DNA of 10,982 bases. Source: PVC group bacterium. Lineage in GTDB: Bacteria > Verrucomicrobiota > Kiritimatiellia > CAIKKV01 > PXCX01. A model generated the notes under the pieces. The model made no database searches. It saw only the letters and a list, made by a program, of their open reading frames with translations, and had not been told where the DNA came from. The position numbers and the translations under genes were made by a program. Position 1 is the first letter of the stretch; the number at the start of each line of letters is the position of its first letter. The stretch lies in the NCBI GenBank assembly GCA_003567575.1, contig PWZG01000179.1, positions 1-10,982 on the forward strand, given 5' to 3'. Of this stretch, positions 6,762 to 10,982 are shown piece by piece.

Positions 6762-9700
6762 CTAACGCAAAACCTGAACGCGATAATACTTACGGTTCGC
6801 TTCGGGATCGCTGTCGATAAAAACATTTTCGTAGGGTGTTGCCAGAACGATTGCCTCGACATCCCATTGTCCGCCAAGCAAATCGGAGGTCGATGTGATC
6901 TTATAATAGCGGTAAGGTTCGCTACGCCAGCGAATGATCATTCGCGGATCGTCGGGTTGCGCTGGCACAGGCGATGCAAGGAATCGCAAGCTGGATTCGC
7001 GGTCGCGCGGATCGGTTCCCGCCAGGTATTGCTGTAGGTTGCTGAAACCGCTTCCGTCGGCGTGGGCCTCAGGATCGATACCGGTTGCGCCGAAATAGTG
7101 TTTCTGCCAAAGGTCCGGAATGCCGATACCGTGCGAATCCGCCAAATCGACGGCGAATCGCATGGCCAAACACCACTGTGACATGTCCGGGAATATTCCG
7201 GTGAAAGTGGGATCCATAAAGGTTTCCTCGACAATTCGGTTTTCGTCATCGTACCGCGGCAGATGCGCACGGGTTACATAAGGCGCAACAAAAAACTTGC
7301 CCAAGTGCATATGTTCATAAAACACATCGCCGCCCCGTTCATGATGGCGATAACGAATCAGCCGCGGTATCGTCAAGCTGGCGTTCAAATCCTCCAACAG
7401 CGTCTTGAACCGGCTTTCGGCGTCGGTCAACGGCCCCGCGCCCAGCAATAGTTTATCGTCAACAATGGAGAACATGGTCTCACCCGGTACGTCACCCCGC
7501 GCACGCAGGTCATCGGAACCTTGCAAATAGCCGGTAAATGCGGCTGCCAACAGATTGGATGCCACCGCCAAATCGACCGGATCGGCAACGGTCAAAAGAT
7601 CGTCGTATGCTTCCAGGACATTACTGATTCGCGGCGCCGGTGATTCCGCCAATTCGACAAGGTCCAGATTCATATCATACGCGCGGACGACATGAATGAA
7701 CGCCTTCCAAGCATTGAGCCAGGATTTAACCATTACGATATCGCCATAATCCAGATAGACATCGTCAATCACCGGCGCATTCCCGGCGGTAAGAGTTTGC
7801 TGGTAATTACTGTCGACGGTCTCCAGACTATTGAGTGCATGATCGATCTGCCACATGACCATCTCGGTTAGAATCTCTTGATGTCCGGCGCCAAAACGCA
7901 GCGTGCGCAAGTTCACAGGATTTTCAAATAGATGTTTCAAATCCAGAAAACGGCTGATTTCGAAACTGAACGGTTCGACGTCGGCGTCGCCGGTTAGCGA
8001 ATCACGAAGCTGCCGCAGAACCTGGCGCGCCTGTGCTTCAGCGTCCAATGATTCAGGGTCAAACACGAACAGATCATCGCCTTGCCAATCGGTTTCGGAT
8101 CGGATTAAACTCGAACCGGCCATGTAAAAATCAATGGCCTCCACCAGTCTATCAACCGCTTGGGCGAAACCGGCGGCATTGGTGATGGCACCGAACCGCG
8201 GGTAATCCTCCAGATAGGCGCTTAACCGCGGCTTAATACTGATGGGATTGCCCGGCACACCCTCCGTGCCTTCCGGCCAGATATTGACGTACGTAATCGT
8301 AACATATTCGGGGTCATCGAGTTCCGACAATGGGATCGAGGCTTCGAAGACAGCGCCCCTGGCCACTTCGATTCCGGCGATCGTTACTTCGTTGGTATCC
8401 CATGCATCGAGCAAGGCGTCAGCGGCGAATCGAATGCCAAGGTTGTCATGTTCCGGGTTGTGCCGGTCAATCGGATCGGGCAACCACATTGTTCGGCCGG
8501 GTTTGAAGTTGAGTATAACCGAGATCGGGGCATCCTCATGAATCGGTTTCCCGTAGGTCTCGATCATGATATAGGCATGCGTGTCGTCCATGGCGGTAAA
8601 AACCCGATGGATATCGGTCGAATCGGGCCCGTAATGATTGCCTTGCGCATCAATATGGAGCGGGCGTATCCCGTCCCAGTCGAACGGATCGCCGTCAACC
8701 GTTATGGTACGGCGGTGTGTATCGAGGTGATCGAGATGCTTAAAGTCGAAATACCAGTCATGCGCCCGCAGCATGCCAAGCGCGCCGCGCAAGAAGGAGA
8801 GCACACATTGAAACATTTGTACATCGCCGGCATCGACTTGCACTTCGTTATCAATGGGTAGATGCTCGGGACTGAAAATCACGCTGCCCGTCCACTCGAC
8901 TGGGATATTTCCGAGATTCGTCAATCCCTCTTCGATGATCTCATCCATTTTGTTGGCCACCAGATGCACCACTGCATCAAAACCAGGCGGATTATCCACC
9001 CGATTAGAGGGAAATTCGGCCGTCCAGTCCCGCAGATTCCGGCCCTCCTCGGGCATGCCGAAATCGGTGAGCATCCGCGCCACGTCCTCGTCAAACGGCA
9101 GCGCAAAAAGGCGGGTCAGCAACCGGAATATGGCTGCGCCAGAATGTTCCGGATTCGCAGTCAGGGCGGCGTCGAACCGCTCGTTGGCTTCGATTAGATT
9201 CTCGTTTTCGGCGGATTCGCTCATGAACCCGGCCAACAGGTTTAACCCCTCGACAAAAAGGGTTTCGGCTTCAGTCTCGCTGTGGCCTGTCCCGTAAATC
9301 CGTACGGTATATACGGGAACTTCTTCATCGTTGCTCGGGATTTGCAACGCGACCGCCTTACCCCAGATGTTGGTGGGGATGAATACGATGGTCACATGCC
9401 CCGACGCATCCGGCACAAGGGTTTGATCCGATACCGTGTCCTGCACTATCGTGAATTGCGCAAGATCATGACCATCCAGCAGATTCACGGTTCCGATTTC
9501 GAGATTCGATTGTCCGATGTTGACCACTTCGAAAGCCTGCGTCACCGACACACCGAGGTCAACATGACCGAAATTGTGCGAAGCAGGTTGTACCCGAAGG
9601 ATGGGCCGGTCCGGTCGCCATGAAATATGCGTACTATTGCCTTCATCATCGTATTGACACGCGCATCCACGCGTATTCGCCTGAATATCGTATTCGACCT

Positions 9701-10718
9701 CCCATTCCTCCCCGCCGGCCACGGAGAAATCGGCTTGCCAGAAGCCATCTGGATCCGCCTCGACATAGCGGCTGATGTGAGTGCCGTAAATGCTGACATT
9801 TACCCAGGCACCCATAGCCGCCGTGCCGCTGACGGTGTCAGTATCCCGGTTCACGCTGACGACCTGCGCCGCACGCACCAGATGTTCCCGGACAATTTCG
9901 CCGCATTCCACCCGCACCAGGTTACCAGCCTGAATATCGTATGGTGCGTCCCACAGATTCCAATCCCCCCATTCGTTCACTTCAGCCGCGCCAATCGGTT
10001 CATCCGGAGCGCCGATCCGTGTCACGGTGACCGTTTCTCCAACAGGCCATTGATGGCCCCAGATATGGTTGTCAACTGGATCGACTTTGAAATGCGGACG
10101 GTCAACGCGCCAATGGATGTGGGTTGATCCAAAGGGCTCGCCCTGGTCGTCACACTGGCAAGCAGCCCCCTCATGGCCCGGCTTGATGTCGAACACCCGA
10201 TTCCAGTCGTCTTCGCCGTCCGCCACACTGAAGTCCGCGAGCCAGTTGCCATTGACATCGGTTTGAACATGGCGTCCCAGCGGCGCTTCGTCATGATGTA
10301 TATGAACAGATACCCAACTGCCCTGTTTGGCCGTTCCGCTAATCGTGTCGTTGTCGAGGTTGATCTCAGTAATTGAAAGATCCGCAACAACGTAGTTCTC
10401 AATCGTTGTAACGCCGTCGGACACGGTGACAAGGTCACCGGCTTTTACCGCGTAGGCCTCATGATGGAGCCACCAGTCCCCGTATGAATCCGCGGTGGAA
10501 AATTCCTGAAAATCCGGGTTCATCGGGTCGCTCCCGATCGTGACTGTAATAGTGGCATCAGCCGGCCATTGATGGCCCCAGATATCAACACGTCCGCTTG
10601 ATGGATCGACCCGGAAATGGGGTACGGGCTCGTAAGCGAACGCATGGCCAACCGAAAACAAAAGCGCGTAGGCCAAACCTTGCACAACAACTGCAAACCG
10701 CGATCGACGCTTCATCAT
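6762..10718 (-). CDS. Large secreted multidomain protein, function unknown
   Basis: The product is 1318 aa. Residues 1-28 are a signal peptide (MMKRR, a hydrophobic core, then AFA before Y29). Two tandem beta modules follow (~33-207 and ~208-372), each opening PHFxVDP...IWGHQWP and ending DD-x-G...STHI-x-WR-x-DRP. Next is an ASPM/HYDIN-like domain (~373-476, NFGHVDLG), then a helical region (~480-660), a CBM9-like beta domain (~670-815, TITVDGDPFDWDGI...AYIMIE), a second helical region related to the first (~838-1115), a degenerate calcium-loop segment (DSHGIGIPDLW, ~1192, to GTDP, ~1236), and a C-terminal beta domain ending YYRVQVLR. GAAGGAAGAG (10723-10732) precedes the ATG at 10718. The location is periplasmic or extracellular. 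The parts suggest adhesion or polysaccharide binding, with no visible catalytic motif. It is probably the first gene of the four-gene unit. Gene call certain, function unknown. Confidence 0.9.
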   Translation of the reverse strand: MMKRRSRFAVVVQGLAYALLFSVGHAFAYEPVPHFRVDPSSGRVDIWGHQWPADATITVTIGSDPMNPDFQEFSTADSYGDWWLHHEAYAVKAGDLVTVSDGVTTIENYVVADLSITEINLDNDTISGTAKQGSWVSVHIHHDEAPLGRHVQTDVNGNWLADFSVADGEDDWNRVFDIKPGHEGAACQCDDQGEPFGSTHIHWRVDRPHFKVDPVDNHIWGHQWPVGETVTVTRIGAPDEPIGAAEVNEWGDWNLWDAPYDIQAGNLVRVECGEIVREHLVRAAQVVSVNRDTDTVSGTAAMGAWVNVSIYGTHISRYVEADPDGFWQADFSVAGGEEWEVEYDIQANTRGCACQYDDEGNSTHISWRPDRPILRVQPASHNFGHVDLGVSVTQAFEVVNIGQSNLEIGTVNLLDGHDLAQFTIVQDTVSDQTLVPDASGHVTIVFIPTNIWGKAVALQIPSNDEEVPVYTVRIYGTGHSETEAETLFVEGLNLLAGFMSESAENENLIEANERFDAALTANPEHSGAAIFRLLTRLFALPFDEDVARMLTDFGMPEEGRNLRDWTAEFPSNRVDNPPGFDAVVHLVANKMDEIIEEGLTNLGNIPVEWTGSVIFSPEHLPIDNEVQVDAGDVQMFQCVLSFLRGALGMLRAHDWYFDFKHLDHLDTHRRTITVDGDPFDWDGIRPLHIDAQGNHYGPDSTDIHRVFTAMDDTHAYIMIETYGKPIHEDAPISVILNFKPGRTMWLPDPIDRHNPEHDNLGIRFAADALLDAWDTNEVTIAGIEVARGAVFEASIPLSELDDPEYVTITYVNIWPEGTEGVPGNPISIKPRLSAYLEDYPRFGAITNAAGFAQAVDRLVEAIDFYMAGSSLIRSETDWQGDDLFVFDPESLDAEAQARQVLRQLRDSLTGDADVEPFSFEISRFLDLKHLFENPVNLRTLRFGAGHQEILTEMVMWQIDHALNSLETVDSNYQQTLTAGNAPVIDDVYLDYGDIVMVKSWLNAWKAFIHVVRAYDMNLDLVELAESPAPRISNVLEAYDDLLTVADPVDLAVASNLLAAAFTGYLQGSDDLRARGDVPGETMFSIVDDKLLLGAGPLTDAESRFKTLLEDLNASLTIPRLIRYRHHERGGDVFYEHMHLGKFFVAPYVTRAHLPRYDDENRIVEETFMDPTFTGIFPDMSQWCLAMRFAVDLADSHGIGIPDLWQKHYFGATGIDPEAHADGSGFSNLQQYLAGTDPRDRESSLRFLASPVPAQPDDPRMIIRWRSEPYRYYKITSTSDLLGGQWDVEAIVLATPYENVFIDSDPEANRKYYRVQVLR
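10045..10585. repeat. Exact 22-bp direct repeats marking a tandem domain duplication
   Basis: The same 22 bases (starting GGCCATTGATGG, ending CCAGATAT) occur at 10045-10066 and 10564-10585, 519 bases apart, which is exactly 173 codons. They encode the IWGHQWP motif (residues 46-52 and 219-225) in the two N-terminal modules of the large secreted protein. The rest of the modules has diverged, so this patch may be held by selection or gene conversion. Confidence 0.85.
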
Positions 10719-10840
10719 GGTTCTCTTCCTTCAATGTAAACTTCGCCAGCAAACAGCATCCTTATCCTGCATCACGGCGTAAGCCTGCAAAGCATCTTAC
10801 ACCCCCTGTAGGCTCAGCGCCTTCCTTAATAATCGAGGCT

Positions 10841-10899
10841 CTTGCAAAACCCTCTGCGAAACTGCGCCTGACGGCTTGCTCCGCAGGGCGTTTTGCAAG
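10841..10899. repeat. Imperfect inverted repeat upstream of the large secreted-protein gene
   Basis: Arms 10841-10858 (CTTGCAAAACCCTCTGCG) and 10882-10899 (CGCAGGGCGTTTTGCAAG) are complementary at 16 of 18 positions around a 23-base loop. No transposase gene is near. It may be a MITE-like or dispersed repeat, or the trace of an insertion-sequence end. Confidence 0.7.
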
Positions 10900-10911
10900 G
10901 TAAATACCTTG
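10896..10911. promoter_or_regulatory. Perfect 16-bp palindrome, possible operator
   Basis: CAAGGTAAATACCTTG has perfect 7-bp arms around a central AA. It overlaps the right end of the larger inverted repeat by 4 bases. Its shape is that of a dimeric regulator site, but no promoter is recognisable beside it, so the role is uncertain. Confidence 0.35.
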
Positions 10912-10982
10912 AGGCCCGACCAGGGGCACACATGATATCTTGGCCTTCCCGCTTCGATCAATGGCCCGGCACCATACCGAGC

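Larger units (their letters stand above)
10719..10982. other. Upstream flank, no gene supported
   Basis: Apart from the ribosome site of the large gene, the inverted repeat and the palindrome, I see no supported gene. Two minus-strand frames are open from the window edge for about 60-73 codons (ending near 10780 and 10760), and a plus-strand frame is also open, but all pass through the inverted repeat and none shows a recognisable protein motif. I find no convincing -35/-10 pair for the large gene. A partial 3' end of an upstream minus-strand gene cannot be excluded. Confidence 0.5.

Noticed and set aside
10733..10800. Promoter for the large secreted-protein gene
   Set aside because: The best minus-strand candidate (TTGCAG, 17 bases, GGATAA) matches consensus poorly, and no alternative is better, so I do not list one.
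10598..10903. Plus-strand open frame of 101 codons at the right end
   Set aside because: Its first half is antisense to the signal-peptide region of the large gene and its second half runs through the inverted repeat. It has no ribosome site or domain.

Overview
The window looks like accessory chromosome from a free-living Gram-negative bacterium of the PVC group (Kiritimatiellota, Lentisphaerota or Verrucomicrobiota) or from Hydrogenedentota. This rests on style, not on a marker gene. A large secreted protein ends in a degenerate DSDGDGIPD-type calcium-loop segment, a GTDP motif and a small beta domain, a tail common in those phyla. A LacI-type regulator drives a lipoprotein with a carbohydrate-binding-like domain, and there are several envelope proteins. 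There are no rRNA, tRNA, CRISPR or transposase genes. Base composition is uneven: one 60-base line of the leftmost gene (1381-1440) is 70% GC, while a line near the start of the transporter (3241-3300) is 42%.

Layout, left to right. (1) Positions 1-1777, minus strand: the first 592 codons of a secreted lipoprotein whose 3' end lies outside the window. It starts at a GTG that overlaps the stop codon of (2). (2) 1774-2853, minus: a LacI-family transcriptional regulator, so regulator and lipoprotein form a translationally coupled pair. (3) 2854-3201: a divergent promoter region with two good sigma-70-type promoters facing away from each other, an AT-rich 9-bp tandem repeat between them, palindromes on the rightward promoter, and a hairpin-rich element inside the predicted ~180-nt leader of the lacI transcript. 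(4) 3202-4107, plus: an EamA/DMT-family permease. (5) 4128-10718: four minus-strand genes, probably one transcription unit. In transcription order they are a 1318-aa secreted multidomain protein, a 137-aa DUF6941-like protein, a PAP2 lipid phosphatase, and a GT39/ArnT-like membrane glycosyltransferase whose start overlaps the phosphatase gene by 79 bases. (6) 10719-10982: no convincing gene; it carries a large imperfect inverted repeat and a perfect 16-bp palindrome, and looks like a dispersed repeat unit.

The left half can be read as a sugar-responsive locus: LacI regulator, carbohydrate-binding lipoprotein and a divergent metabolite permease. The right half can be read as an envelope locus, with PAP2 and GT39 acting on polyprenyl-phosphate or lipid substrates. 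The role of the large secreted protein is unknown. Its architecture (two tandem ~173-residue beta modules, an ASPM/HYDIN-like domain, and a duplicated helical module split by a CBM9-like domain) is the most unusual item here. I see no clear defence or mobile system.
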